From positions 1 to 64,000 of the forward strand of contig JBGTQJ010000045.1 in the NCBI GenBank assembly GCA_041941305.1: 64,000 nt of DNA. Direction: 5' to 3'. The DNA is from JANSWP01 sp041941305 (GTDB lineage: Bacteria > Bacteroidota > Bacteroidia > Chitinophagales > Saprospiraceae). Below are positions 52,850 through 61,633 of this stretch, one piece after another. Position 1 is the first letter of the stretch. Each line of letters opens with the position of its first letter. The translations under genes were made by a program, and so were the position numbers. The notes beneath the pieces were generated by a model. The model made no database searches. It was given only the letters and a program-made list of their open reading frames with translations, and was not told where the DNA came from.

Positions 52850-55800
52850 ATGAAAACGAAGTTTTTATCACTTGCTGTTCAACCCCTTTTAGGACTAATG
52901 CTTTTTTCCGTTGTGTTAATTGGACAACCCTGGAATGAGCATAAAGGCTATCATTTGTATTCCAATAGCCATACCCCAACTCAAGATTTGGCGTTTGACG
53001 GTGGCTATGTCACTGCTGGATGGTTTCACCCCGGTAGCATCAATGGTTTTGTCAATTTGTATCAAAGAATGTATGCGATGCGTCTCGATCCAGCAAAAAA
53101 CAAGCAATGGGCGAATGTTTATGTATACAATTCTGAAATCAATAGCAATACTTATGATGTAGAAATGCGGGCTTTTGATATGAAGCAAATGGCTTCGACA
53201 GATTACATTATCGCAGGTCAGGTTATTGAAAATAATTTACAGAATGGAACTCGGGATGCCTTTGCCTTTTTAATGAAGACTGACCAATACGGCAATGTAC
53301 TTTGGTTCCGGAAATATTTCAAGCATGGCTTGTTGAATTCCGTTATTGAAACGCAGAACAATGGCTTCCTGGCATGTGGATACAGTACCGTGGGTGGTGG
53401 TGAAAAAGCGCGATTGTTGAGAGTCAATAATGGAGGAAATCCTTTCTGGTTGCGCAGATTACAAGGTGCAGCAGGATACACTGGAGCTTCCGCTTTTCGA
53501 GAAGTAGCCTTCCATTCCAATAATGTTTATGTGGTCACTGGTAATTGCAACACCCTTTTTGTTCCTGGCTGTGGCGTACAATCTTCAGAAGTTTTATATG
53601 CGGTAGTAGATGAAAACGGAGGTTTATGGGCACCAGTTATCAATGTTTGGCATTATGGCAATGCGGTCAATGCCAATGGAGAACAAATAGCTGAATTTGG
53701 CAATGCAATCGGTGTAGGGCCAAATGGTCAAGTAGTAATAGGCGGCCACATTGATTATACAGATTTGGCAGCTTGCACACGATATGAAGAATCCCTGATG
53801 ATGGAAGTGGATTTGGCTGGCAATGTCGTTTTTTCCAATGAAATAGATTCAGACGCCTTTGAAATGGGGCGTGATATTATAGTCAATCAAGCCAATACTG
53901 AAATTGTTTTGGCAGGCACTACAGGTCCGGATGCTTATATCTTGATTACTGATTTGGGAGGCAATTATATTGATATGGAAAGATTTTTTCCAAATGGCAA
54001 TCCCGCAGAAGGCACCTGCTTGATTGAAAATAATGCCAATAACTATGTCATTACCGGAAATGCAGATGTATTACTATATGGAAATGTAGATGTCTACCAG
54101 GTAGAGCAAATAAGAGTCCCAAAGGATATTTGTCACGATTCTACCTACACCCCAGCTATCAATGCAGTCAATATGCCTCGGGTCGGGAGAAATTTGCCTA
54201 ATATCCCTTTTGGTTCCGTTCAGGTAGCTGTGGTAGGATTGGATATCCCGGTTCAGGACACCCTGCTATGTGATACAGTAACTGCAAACAGTTCTTTTCC
54301 AGTTGTAGTTTTAGATGGTTTGGTGACCAGCCCCTTGGGCTTGGCAAGTATCCATCTTGACCATGATGGTAAATTACAGGTAAATAACATTGGCTCAAGC
54401 GGTGAAGATGGATTCAGCATTGATTTGGGGGAAAGTGAGGCGGCAAGCATTACCATAAACAGCGGTGGTGGAGACGATTCTTATGCTTCTATTGAGCTGA
54501 TGGGTGTAGCTGTGGGGAATCCCGGGAATGCTGGCATTATTGAAACATATGAATTTATCAATGAAGGAGATGCTACCATTTTTAATTATGAAAGACCTGG
54601 AAATCAAATTCTCGAAATATTTGATAATGGAGTGCTCGTCCAAACCATTTCTGACTTTGATGGTGAATTGGTTTTGACGAACTGGATGCCAACAGAAGGA
54701 ATAAACCTTGGAGCTTCTTCCAATACTTCAAAAATCGATTTGGGTGATATAGCAGATATCGAAACTTCTGAAGGAACTTTCACTGGAACAGTTATCCAAA
54801 TCATTACTCCATCAGCTCCCGGTTTGAATTTTGAAGAAATTAAAGTCACACTTGCAGGATTTGCTTCCTTCTCCGCTCAAAATCTCCAAATTGGAAAAAC
54901 AGTCTACGATGCTATTTCCGGCTTACCTACTGGAAACCTATTCTTCCATCAGGCACAAGGCGATGTTTTACTGAATCCAATGAATACTGGATTGGGCAAT
55001 CAAATCCAACTCGACAATATTGGGCCTGATGGTACAGATGGAGTTTGGATAGATTTAGGATATCCACAAAATGGTTTTTCAGTAGAAATTTCAGGCCTAA
55101 CGGCTTTTGATGAAGGAGATGCACTGAGTTTTGTTCCTGAAATTGCAGGACAGCCAGTAGAGGAGTATACTGGATTGGAATTATCGCCAAATTCAGAAGG
55201 ATTCTTTGATGTTTTTGTATTCACCAATGGATTTGTGATTGATATTTTTGAAAGAATTGAGGTGTGGGATAATGGTAATTATGTGGGTGAATTCCCAATT
55301 ACAATGACTGAAGTTGGTACTTTGAGTAAGCTACCAAGAGAAATTGGAGGAATGGTTTCCGGGCAAACAAGTATCAATGGCTTCTTCGATGTTTTCACAG
55401 AGTTGACTGCCAATGATGGAACTACATTAGCTGGAAACGAAATCAGAATCATTCTAAAAGATCCAAACCTAAATGCCTACACTGGACTGGAAATAACTGC
55501 AAAAGATGCCAATCAAAACGGAATGACCTTCAACGTTGCCAAGGAAAAAGTCCTTCAGAGTCCTATGGCTTTTGAAAGTAATAACGAACCTAATATTATC
55601 AACGAAAATAGCATAGGGTCCGCCCATAAATTCATAAACACGACAACTACAATTTATCCCAGTTTATTTATATCAGAATTGAATGTTAAAGTGGAAACAA
55701 CTGAAAACCAAATGATTGCAACCCAGATCGTCTTAACCGATTTGAGTGGCAAAGTTGTAAAATCCCAGAAGAATGATGACTGGAATGCTGGTCAAACCAT

Positions 55801-55897
55801 TCAAATGAAAAACCTGGGTGACTTGCTTCCCGGCATGTATTTCCTTCAAATACAATTCGGAAATGAGCAAGAAACCCACAAAGTTGTAAAACTTTAA
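52850..55897 (+). CDS. Large T9SS-secreted protein with sorting domain
   Basis: This 1015-residue protein has an N-terminal signal (LLGLMLFSVVLIGQ). Residues about 25-430 form repeated 'G-G-Y-x-x-x-G' strands like a beta-propeller. Two tandem modules of about 200 residues follow (about 495-690 and 695-905), sharing LQVNNIGSSGEDGFSIDLG / IQLDNIGPDGTDGVWIDLG. The end (from IYPSLFISELNVKVE at about 932) is a type-A T9SS sorting domain, with VLTDLSGKVVKSQ and DLLPGMYFLQIQFGN. It is thus exported across the outer membrane and anchored or released there. The ligand is unknown. It is the first of three large secreted genes in a row. Confidence 0.85.
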   Translation: MKTKFLSLAVQPLLGLMLFSVVLIGQPWNEHKGYHLYSNSHTPTQDLAFDGGYVTAGWFHPGSINGFVNLYQRMYAMRLDPAKNKQWANVYVYNSEINSNTYDVEMRAFDMKQMASTDYIIAGQVIENNLQNGTRDAFAFLMKTDQYGNVLWFRKYFKHGLLNSVIETQNNGFLACGYSTVGGGEKARLLRVNNGGNPFWLRRLQGAAGYTGASAFREVAFHSNNVYVVTGNCNTLFVPGCGVQSSEVLYAVVDENGGLWAPVINVWHYGNAVNANGEQIAEFGNAIGVGPNGQVVIGGHIDYTDLAACTRYEESLMMEVDLAGNVVFSNEIDSDAFEMGRDIIVNQANTEIVLAGTTGPDAYILITDLGGNYIDMERFFPNGNPAEGTCLIENNANNYVITGNADVLLYGNVDVYQVEQIRVPKDICHDSTYTPAINAVNMPRVGRNLPNIPFGSVQVAVVGLDIPVQDTLLCDTVTANSSFPVVVLDGLVTSPLGLASIHLDHDGKLQVNNIGSSGEDGFSIDLGESEAASITINSGGGDDSYASIELMGVAVGNPGNAGIIETYEFINEGDATIFNYERPGNQILEIFDNGVLVQTISDFDGELVLTNWMPTEGINLGASSNTSKIDLGDIADIETSEGTFTGTVIQIITPSAPGLNFEEIKVTLAGFASFSAQNLQIGKTVYDAISGLPTGNLFFHQAQGDVLLNPMNTGLGNQIQLDNIGPDGTDGVWIDLGYPQNGFSVEISGLTAFDEGDALSFVPEIAGQPVEEYTGLELSPNSEGFFDVFVFTNGFVIDIFERIEVWDNGNYVGEFPITMTEVGTLSKLPREIGGMVSGQTSINGFFDVFTELTANDGTTLAGNEIRIILKDPNLNAYTGLEITAKDANQNGMTFNVAKEKVLQSPMAFESNNEPNIINENSIGSAHKFINTTTTIYPSLFISELNVKVETTENQMIATQIVLTDLSGKVVKSQKNDDWNAGQTIQMKNLGDLLPGMYFLQIQFGNEQETHKVVKL

Positions 55898-56067
55898 CGA
55901 TGGATGGCTGAGGAGTAGATAGTGGAAAGCTTCGGCTGGCTACTGTTTACAGCTCGCTACCCGCTGCAAAATCCTTCGGGAATTTTTTGAGAGTGAGCAA
56001 TGACGCATTCCTGACCTGAAATGGTTGGGAATGCTTTTTGAGGAAGAAGCTGTGAAAGGACATAATT

Positions 56068-56151
56068 AAGGTCAAGTTCAAGGTCAAGTTCAAGGTCAAG
56101 TTCAAGATCAAGTTCAAGATCAAGTTCAAGGTCAAGTTCAAGATCAAGTTC
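56068..56151. repeat. Seven-unit 12-bp tandem repeat
   Basis: Seven perfect 12-mers AAG(G/A)TCAAGTTC run from 56068 to 56151. Only position 4 varies, in the order G,G,G,A,A,G,A. It is upstream of the cohesin-like gene. The rest of the 55898-56303 gap has no supported gene. The unit shares the TCAAGTTCAAG word with the 52294-52348 hairpin. Confidence 0.95.
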
Positions 56152-56303
56152 AAGTGCAAAAACTGTTTCTTAAGCTTTAAATTTAACGAGCTTCACTCAT
56201 TGATTTTCCTCGTTCACTTCAAAAGATTCCCTCCTGAATTGGATTTTTCAGATTTTAACTCCCAAAAAAATCATTTATTTTCATCCTGCTCAAACTCAAA
56301 AAA

Positions 56304-57392
56304 ATGAAATCCATCTTATTAACATTAGCTGTACTCCCCTTATGGCTTTGTGCAAGTCCAAGCAATCCGAGTTTTTATCTGAAACTTGATGATGCATTGG
56401 TCACCAATTCAGGAACCAAATTTGAGATTGCCGTTTATATGGCAGGCTCAACAATCTTCAACCTGGGTTCTTGCAATTTGGAGTTTTTGTACGATTCATC
56501 ACTTCTGGAAACGCCAGTTTTACTTTCACATGAATTAAATACCACCAACTATTTAACACCTACTGTTACCTGTCCAACTGAAGATAAAACAGCTTTGAAT
56601 ATTGTGCTGGATAACCAAAACATGGGAGATGCAATAGCAACGCATCCGAGCTGGACAAAATTGGCAACTTTACAGTTTGACATTAAGGCTTCTGGAAATC
56701 CACTTGATTTGTGTTGGTCATATGATGGTGGTACCAAGGAAACGGTGGCTTTCCTGGATGATGAAAGCACACAAATTTTCGTTGCCAATCCTGAAAGTGA
56801 TTTGAATGGGGTCGCTCAAATGTTTTTGCCGGTAGAACTGATCGATTTTTCAGCTCAATGGGGAAATGAAAATCAAACAGAAGTATTGCTAAACTGGCAA
56901 ACTGCTTCTGAAAACAATAGTGATTATTTTGAGATTCAAAGAAGTGAAAAGATCCATGACTGGAATGCAATTGGACAAGTTCTGGCTCAGGGTTTTAGCA
57001 CAGAAATCAATCGTTATTTTTGGAAAGATTTTTTACCTCCAAGTTATGTTGAAGGTCAGGTCTATTATCGCCTTAAGCAAGTAGATTTCGATGGCAGCGC
57101 CAAATATTCTCCAATAGAAATTTTGGTTAGGAAGAAATCCAGGCTCGAAGTCAATGTCTATCCCACTATTTTCCAAAATGAACTTTTTATAGATTTTGAT
57201 GAATCTGATTTTCAGGAAAATGATCTGGAACTGTTTTTAATAAACGTGGAGGGAAAAATAGTTTATACTCCAAAGGTTGATTTTTTAAATGAGTTGGTCA
57301 TTGACAATTTACATCATATCCCTTCGGGCTTTTATTTTTTGAAAATTAAAAGTGAAAATATAGTTTTTAGCAGGAAATTATTAAAAATCTAA
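56304..57392 (+). CDS. T9SS-secreted protein with cohesin-like domain
   Basis: This 362-residue protein has a signal peptide (TLAVLPLWLCASPSN). Residues about 20-165 resemble a cohesin fold: SGTKFEIAVYMAGSTIFNLG, then LEFLYDSSLLETPVLL (the 'Y-D-x-x-x-L' strand) and LATLQFDIKASGNPLDLCWS. Residues about 175-280 form the fibronectin-like linker common before T9SS tails (ELIDFSAQWGNENQTEVLLN, VYYRLKQVDFDGSAKYSP). From about 285 is a T9SS sorting domain (VYPTIFQNELFIDFDES, then LHHIPSGFYFLKIKSEN). The next gene ends with a dockerin-like domain, so a cohesin-dockerin partnership is an attractive but untested inference. Confidence 0.8.
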   Translation: MKSILLTLAVLPLWLCASPSNPSFYLKLDDALVTNSGTKFEIAVYMAGSTIFNLGSCNLEFLYDSSLLETPVLLSHELNTTNYLTPTVTCPTEDKTALNIVLDNQNMGDAIATHPSWTKLATLQFDIKASGNPLDLCWSYDGGTKETVAFLDDESTQIFVANPESDLNGVAQMFLPVELIDFSAQWGNENQTEVLLNWQTASENNSDYFEIQRSEKIHDWNAIGQVLAQGFSTEINRYFWKDFLPPSYVEGQVYYRLKQVDFDGSAKYSPIEILVRKKSRLEVNVYPTIFQNELFIDFDESDFQENDLELFLINVEGKIVYTPKVDFLNELVIDNLHHIPSGFYFLKIKSENIVFSRKLLKI

Positions 57393-57475
57393 CAATTCTC
57401 TTTCTAGCCCTCACCTGTATTTGCATTTGACTACTCAAACACTCGTTTTTCAATCAAACTCAAAAACATCCCGTA

Positions 57476-60052
57476 ATGAAAAAATATAGTTCCATATTAT
57501 TCCTGTTTCTTTTTTCAATTTATCATCAATCGCATGCCCAGGTTGCAGCCCAGGATTCTACTTTTTTAGTTCAATTGTATGATAACGCAGGTGGCACGAG
57601 TTGGGTAAACAACAATAACTGGAAATCCAATCAACCAGTGAGTACCTGGTTTGGTGTCAAGGTGGTGAATGCCAGAGTAAGGGCCGTACAATTACCCGGA
57701 AATCATTTGGTCGGTAATATCCCGGGCTCTATTAATGACTTGACTGATTTGGATACTTTTCGGATAGATGGCAATCAAATCATTGACTTTCCTGCTATGA
57801 TGCCGAATAATTTTCCGAATATCAAATTGGTCGATGTCAGACACAATGAATTGACATTTGAAGATCTGGAACCAAATCTGGCGCTTATCAATGATGATGA
57901 TGTCGATTTCCTTTTTGCTCCTCAGGATAGTATTGGGATGTCAAATGTGTTTAATCGGGGGGTGGGGCATGAACACGAATTTCTTTTTCCCATGGGGGGG
58001 ACTCAAAATCAGTACCAGTGGTTTAAGGATGGAACAGCAATAGTTGGAGCCACCGATTCGAATTTAGTCCTTAATAACCTTGCACTTATTGATACGGGAT
58101 TTTATCATTTGCAGATTACTTCTACCATCCAGGCCTTTAATAATTTTGCTATCAATAGTTTTCAACAGGAGTTAAATGTAGAATGGTGCAAGGATTCTTT
58201 GGGTGGATTATATATATGTGATGAGATGATAGTAGAATTTGAACCAAATACCAGTTCTACTGTAAAAGACTCTCTGAGAACAGCCTTTGGTGCTGTGGTA
58301 ACAGATTCTTGTATGTGTGCGGTAATTGAGGTTTGGGATTTGTTGGATACCGTAACGCTTGAAGGGGAAGATGGAAGAGTCGTTGCAGCCCAGGAAAAGC
58401 CTGAAATAGAAGATGCCGGGCTCAATTATGCAATGTTCTTAAAAAATGATACACTCATTGCAAGTACCCCTCCTTCTCAAATGATTGATGGAAATGATTC
58501 CAATGACCCCAATAAGGTGACAGTTGCATTGATAGATTCTGGAATTGATTATGACCACCCCAACCTGGAAGAACACATTTGGATCAATCCAGGAGAAAAT
58601 GCTTCCGATGCTATGGACAATGATGGTAATTGCCTTGTGGACGATTATATGGGGTATGATTTTTATGAAGAAGATATCCTTCCTTACGATAACAATGGTC
58701 ATGGAACTCATGTGGCCGGTATTATCACCAATACCCTTACCAAACATGAGGTGGAGCTCATAAATCTGAAATTTACGGATAAGAATGGGCAGGGTTCTTT
58801 ATTTGATGCAGCTTGTGCGGTGTATTATGCCATTGACAAAGATGCAGACCTCATCAATGCCAGTTGGGGATATGTAGGCAACCCAAGTCCTATTTTATAC
58901 AGAGCTCTGGAAAAAGCTGGAGAAAATTGTGGGATGCTGGTCTTTACTTCAGCAGGAAATGATGCGCTTGATATCGATAGAAAATCAAATACACATTATC
59001 CTTCCAATTACAATTTGGACAACATTATTTCTGTGGCAAATTTTCAACCCTCTATTTCCAATTTGCATGCACTTTCCAATTTTGGGCAGGACAATTGTGA
59101 TTTGGCTGCACCGGGAGTGACTATTTACAGTACACTTCCCAATAATGTTCATGGATGGCGAACGGGCACTTCAATGGCGGCTGCAAAAGTTTGCAATACA
59201 GCTGCTGAAATGTTGTATGATGAACCCGCTGCCAGTTTTCGAGGATTAAAACATTGTTTGTTGGATGGGGTAACGATTCATGCAGCACTCAGCAGTAAAA
59301 CATTTACCTCAGGTAATTTGAATGCTGTAAATGCAAAAAGCTGCATCATTTCAAGTCCCTTTGCAACTGAATGTGATCCTGTTTTGAGTATAAAAATGTT
59401 CCTTGAAGGAGCCTATGACACTGGAACGGGAAAAATGTATGATTCTTTACGAACCAATTCCCTGATTCCTGTTCATCAACCTTTTAATGTGCCTCCATGG
59501 AACTACATGGGGTCCGACACTGTATCTGCTGCTGTTCTTGCAGTGTCTGATACGAATGCAGTGGTAGATTGGATTTTGGTACGGTATTTTGATCCGATTG
59601 ATTCCACTCAATTGACAATTCCCGCCCTGGTGCAAAGGGATGGGGATGTCGTTAACGGCGAGGGCAATCTGCTCAAATTGGGCAGCATTTTGAATAAAGG
59701 ATTTATTTCTATTGTGCATCGGAATCACCTTGGTGTTTCCTCTCGTAGCCCTCAGGAGCTAAGATTTTTGCCTACCATTATTGATTTTAGCAATCCTTCC
59801 TTTCAAACGAGGGGACTCCATTCACAAAAAAATATTGGTGGGGTACTAGCCCTTTGGGGAGGCGATGCCAATGCAGATGGAAAAGTCAATGTAGTCGATA
59901 AGAATCTATACTGGCTTCCTCAATTGGGCAGTGCACCTTCTTACAATAATACTGGAGATTTCAATCTGGACGTCAATGTAAACACTGTTGATATAAACAA
60001 TATTTGGAAAGCCAATAATTCGAAAGAGTCTAAGTGTCTGAATTGTTATTGA
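57476..60052 (+). CDS. Secreted subtilisin-like protease with dockerin tail
   Basis: This 858-residue protein has a signal peptide (residues 1-21). An LRR-like region follows (LPGNHLVGNIPGSINDL), then an Ig-like segment (YQWFKDGTAIVGATDSNLVL) and a propeptide-like stretch. The S8 protease has all catalytic residues: Asp354 (VALIDSGIDYDHP), His409 (NNGHGTHVAG), oxyanion Asn495 (SAGNDALD) and Ser566 (GTSMAAAK). The last 64 residues form two dockerin repeats, DANADGKVNVVDKNLYW and DFNLDVNVNTVDINNIW, each with the calcium-binding D-x-N-x-D...D pattern. No T9SS tail is present, unlike the two preceding genes. Its surface attachment may depend on a cohesin such as the previous product. Confidence 0.9.
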   Translation: MKKYSSILFLFLFSIYHQSHAQVAAQDSTFLVQLYDNAGGTSWVNNNNWKSNQPVSTWFGVKVVNARVRAVQLPGNHLVGNIPGSINDLTDLDTFRIDGNQIIDFPAMMPNNFPNIKLVDVRHNELTFEDLEPNLALINDDDVDFLFAPQDSIGMSNVFNRGVGHEHEFLFPMGGTQNQYQWFKDGTAIVGATDSNLVLNNLALIDTGFYHLQITSTIQAFNNFAINSFQQELNVEWCKDSLGGLYICDEMIVEFEPNTSSTVKDSLRTAFGAVVTDSCMCAVIEVWDLLDTVTLEGEDGRVVAAQEKPEIEDAGLNYAMFLKNDTLIASTPPSQMIDGNDSNDPNKVTVALIDSGIDYDHPNLEEHIWINPGENASDAMDNDGNCLVDDYMGYDFYEEDILPYDNNGHGTHVAGIITNTLTKHEVELINLKFTDKNGQGSLFDAACAVYYAIDKDADLINASWGYVGNPSPILYRALEKAGENCGMLVFTSAGNDALDIDRKSNTHYPSNYNLDNIISVANFQPSISNLHALSNFGQDNCDLAAPGVTIYSTLPNNVHGWRTGTSMAAAKVCNTAAEMLYDEPAASFRGLKHCLLDGVTIHAALSSKTFTSGNLNAVNAKSCIISSPFATECDPVLSIKMFLEGAYDTGTGKMYDSLRTNSLIPVHQPFNVPPWNYMGSDTVSAAVLAVSDTNAVVDWILVRYFDPIDSTQLTIPALVQRDGDVVNGEGNLLKLGSILNKGFISIVHRNHLGVSSRSPQELRFLPTIIDFSNPSFQTRGLHSQKNIGGVLALWGGDANADGKVNVVDKNLYWLPQLGSAPSYNNTGDFNLDVNVNTVDINNIWKANNSKESKCLNCY

Positions 60053-60128
60053 TTTTTGATTATTTTCGTTTTTTTAAGTGGTAGGTTATTTTTTGCCTAA
60101 GCCCTAAACCCGACAAGAAATTCGAATT

Positions 60129-60590
60129 ATGAAATACCTGTTTCTGCTTGTATTATGTGCTTTCTCATTCAATCTCTCAGCTCAGACAAACGATGAAGAA
60201 AGAGCTGTCAAAGCCCTTGTTGATCAAATGTTTGATGCCATGCGTGCTGGTGATAGTACTGCTCTTCGCTCCATTTTTGATCCTTCTGCAAGAATGATAT
60301 CTGTTTTTTATAAAGATGGCGTTTCCAAAAAGCATGAAGGAAGTGTAGACCGATTTGTAGGTGCTGTGGGTACGCCTCATGATGAAGTTTGGGATGAAAA
60401 AATATGGAGTTATGATATTCGGATAGATGGAAATTTGGCTTCCGTTTGGACAGATTATTCGTTTTATTTAGGAGAAAATCTAAGACATTGTGGTGTGAAT
60501 GCATTCCACCTGTTTAAGACTGAAGAAGGCTGGAAAATCATTCAAATTACAGATACGCGCAGGAAAGAAAATTGTAAGACAGCTCCTTAA
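60129..60590 (+). CDS. Exported SnoaL/NTF2-like protein
   Basis: This 153-residue protein has a signal peptide (FLLVLCAFSFNLSAQ). The mature part is a single NTF2-like (DUF4440/SnoaL) cone: VKALVDQMFDAMRAGDSTAL, then RSIFDPSARMISVFYKDG and ASVWTDYSFYLGENLRHCGV, and the closing HLFKTEEGWKIIQITDTRR. Such proteins bind or turn over small molecules, or act as adaptors. The ligand is unknown. It follows the subtilase in the same direction and is 11 bases from a convergent gene. Confidence 0.85.
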   Translation: MKYLFLLVLCAFSFNLSAQTNDEERAVKALVDQMFDAMRAGDSTALRSIFDPSARMISVFYKDGVSKKHEGSVDRFVGAVGTPHDEVWDEKIWSYDIRIDGNLASVWTDYSFYLGENLRHCGVNAFHLFKTEEGWKIIQITDTRRKENCKTAP

Positions 60591-60601
60591 TTAAATTTAC
60601 C

Positions 60602-61279
60602 TCATTGATTTTTAGACTTCCCTCTCCATCCTCTGCGCCACTTCCAGTTGTCTTTTAAATGTTTGTTGCGCTTGGCAGCAGCTCCGAAAACCATATTCCA
60701 ACTCAATCCAGCTTGTATGGAGTGAAAATGTGCTTTGTAGCCGGGAATCGTTTGTTGCAATTCTGGTCGTTCTACATAATTGTATACATAGCCAATTTCC
60801 AAATGGAGTGCATCGGGCACTGGAATGGAAAAGCCTAAACCTCCATTGAAACCAAGGTGGGCATCGTAGTCGTTGACCAGCTCTGGATCAGATGCCCCTT
60901 TTTGGTCAAAAACAGATTGCTCAGCTGTGTACATGCCTGCTCCCGCTTTTAGGATAATTCCAAAGCCGAAAGCGGGATAGCGCCCAAAGTTGGCACGTAA
61001 AAACCCCCCATAATAGGAAGTGTTGAACTCCTGGCTACTACCATCTTCAAATTCAAAAAGGGGGTTGGAAATACTTTGGTGATATTCGCCACCTAGCTGG
61101 ATGTTTTCTGCGCCCCCGGCTATTCTAAACCCAAGCGGTGCATACCAATCCTGGCTTGAGAAGAATTCAGAATCGTAAGCAGTACGATTCAAGCCTGAAA
61201 AAGCTTCAATAAATAAGTGTTGAGCAGAAAGAGAAATGGTAAAAAGTGAAATAAGTAGCGGGAGGTGTACTTTTTTCAT
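60602..61279 (-). CDS. Outer-membrane beta-barrel protein
   Basis: This 225-residue protein has a signal peptide (LPLLISLFTISLSAQ). The body has alternating aromatic strands (FIEAFSGLNRTAYDSEFF, YGGFLRANFGRYPAFGFGII, LHLEIGYVYNYVERPELQ, FHSIQAGLSWNMVF), typical of a small 8-10-strand OmpA/OmpW-like barrel. It then has a basic tail (KRNKHLKDNWKWRRGWRGKS) that would be periplasmic or extracellular. Function unknown. A -7 box lies about 100 bases upstream. Confidence 0.75.
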   Translation of the reverse strand: MKKVHLPLLISLFTISLSAQHLFIEAFSGLNRTAYDSEFFSSQDWYAPLGFRIAGGAENIQLGGEYHQSISNPLFEFEDGSSQEFNTSYYGGFLRANFGRYPAFGFGIILKAGAGMYTAEQSVFDQKGASDPELVNDYDAHLGFNGGLGFSIPVPDALHLEIGYVYNYVERPELQQTIPGYKAHFHSIQAGLSWNMVFGAAAKRNKHLKDNWKWRRGWRGKSKNQ

Positions 61280-61633
61280 AGTGTTTGGTTTTGTCTTGTT
61301 GGTAAATGCTATCCTTATGCAGTGTACACAAGGTTGGATTTTTTATATTTAATATAGTAGCCTTAAAGAATGGATTTTGGCAAAGGTAAAAATTGAAAAT
61401 CAGAAAAAACTAAGGGTTTTTGCGTATTTTTACATATTGAAAATCAATAAGTTACAAAGACAAATGTGATTTTTGTTTTCTTTAATGACATTAAAAATTA
61501 AAAAACTTTCTAATTTAGGGATTAGAAAAAATGATAATTTGAAGCCCCAATTGTAAAAAATTGATTTTTTGACAACCAACATACTCCCCTCTAGAAATGA
61601 CTGCTTTATAATTCAACTAAATTTTTGCCCTAC
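61280..61633. other. Divergent intergenic region before the FIST gene
   Basis: About 350 AT-rich bases between the barrel and FIST genes. Apart from the -7 box at 61381 no gene, RNA or hairpin was recognised. Confidence 0.5.
61381..61388 (-). promoter_or_regulatory. -7 box for the outer-membrane barrel gene
   Basis: Minus-strand TACCTTTG matches TAnnTTTG and equals the rplY -7 octamer. It lies 102 bases before the barrel start. No -33 element was seen. Confidence 0.4.

Noticed and set aside
55947..56159. Minus-strand frame with repeated Leu-Asn-Leu residues
   Set aside because: A direct product of the 12-bp tandem repeat; no start signal or family.
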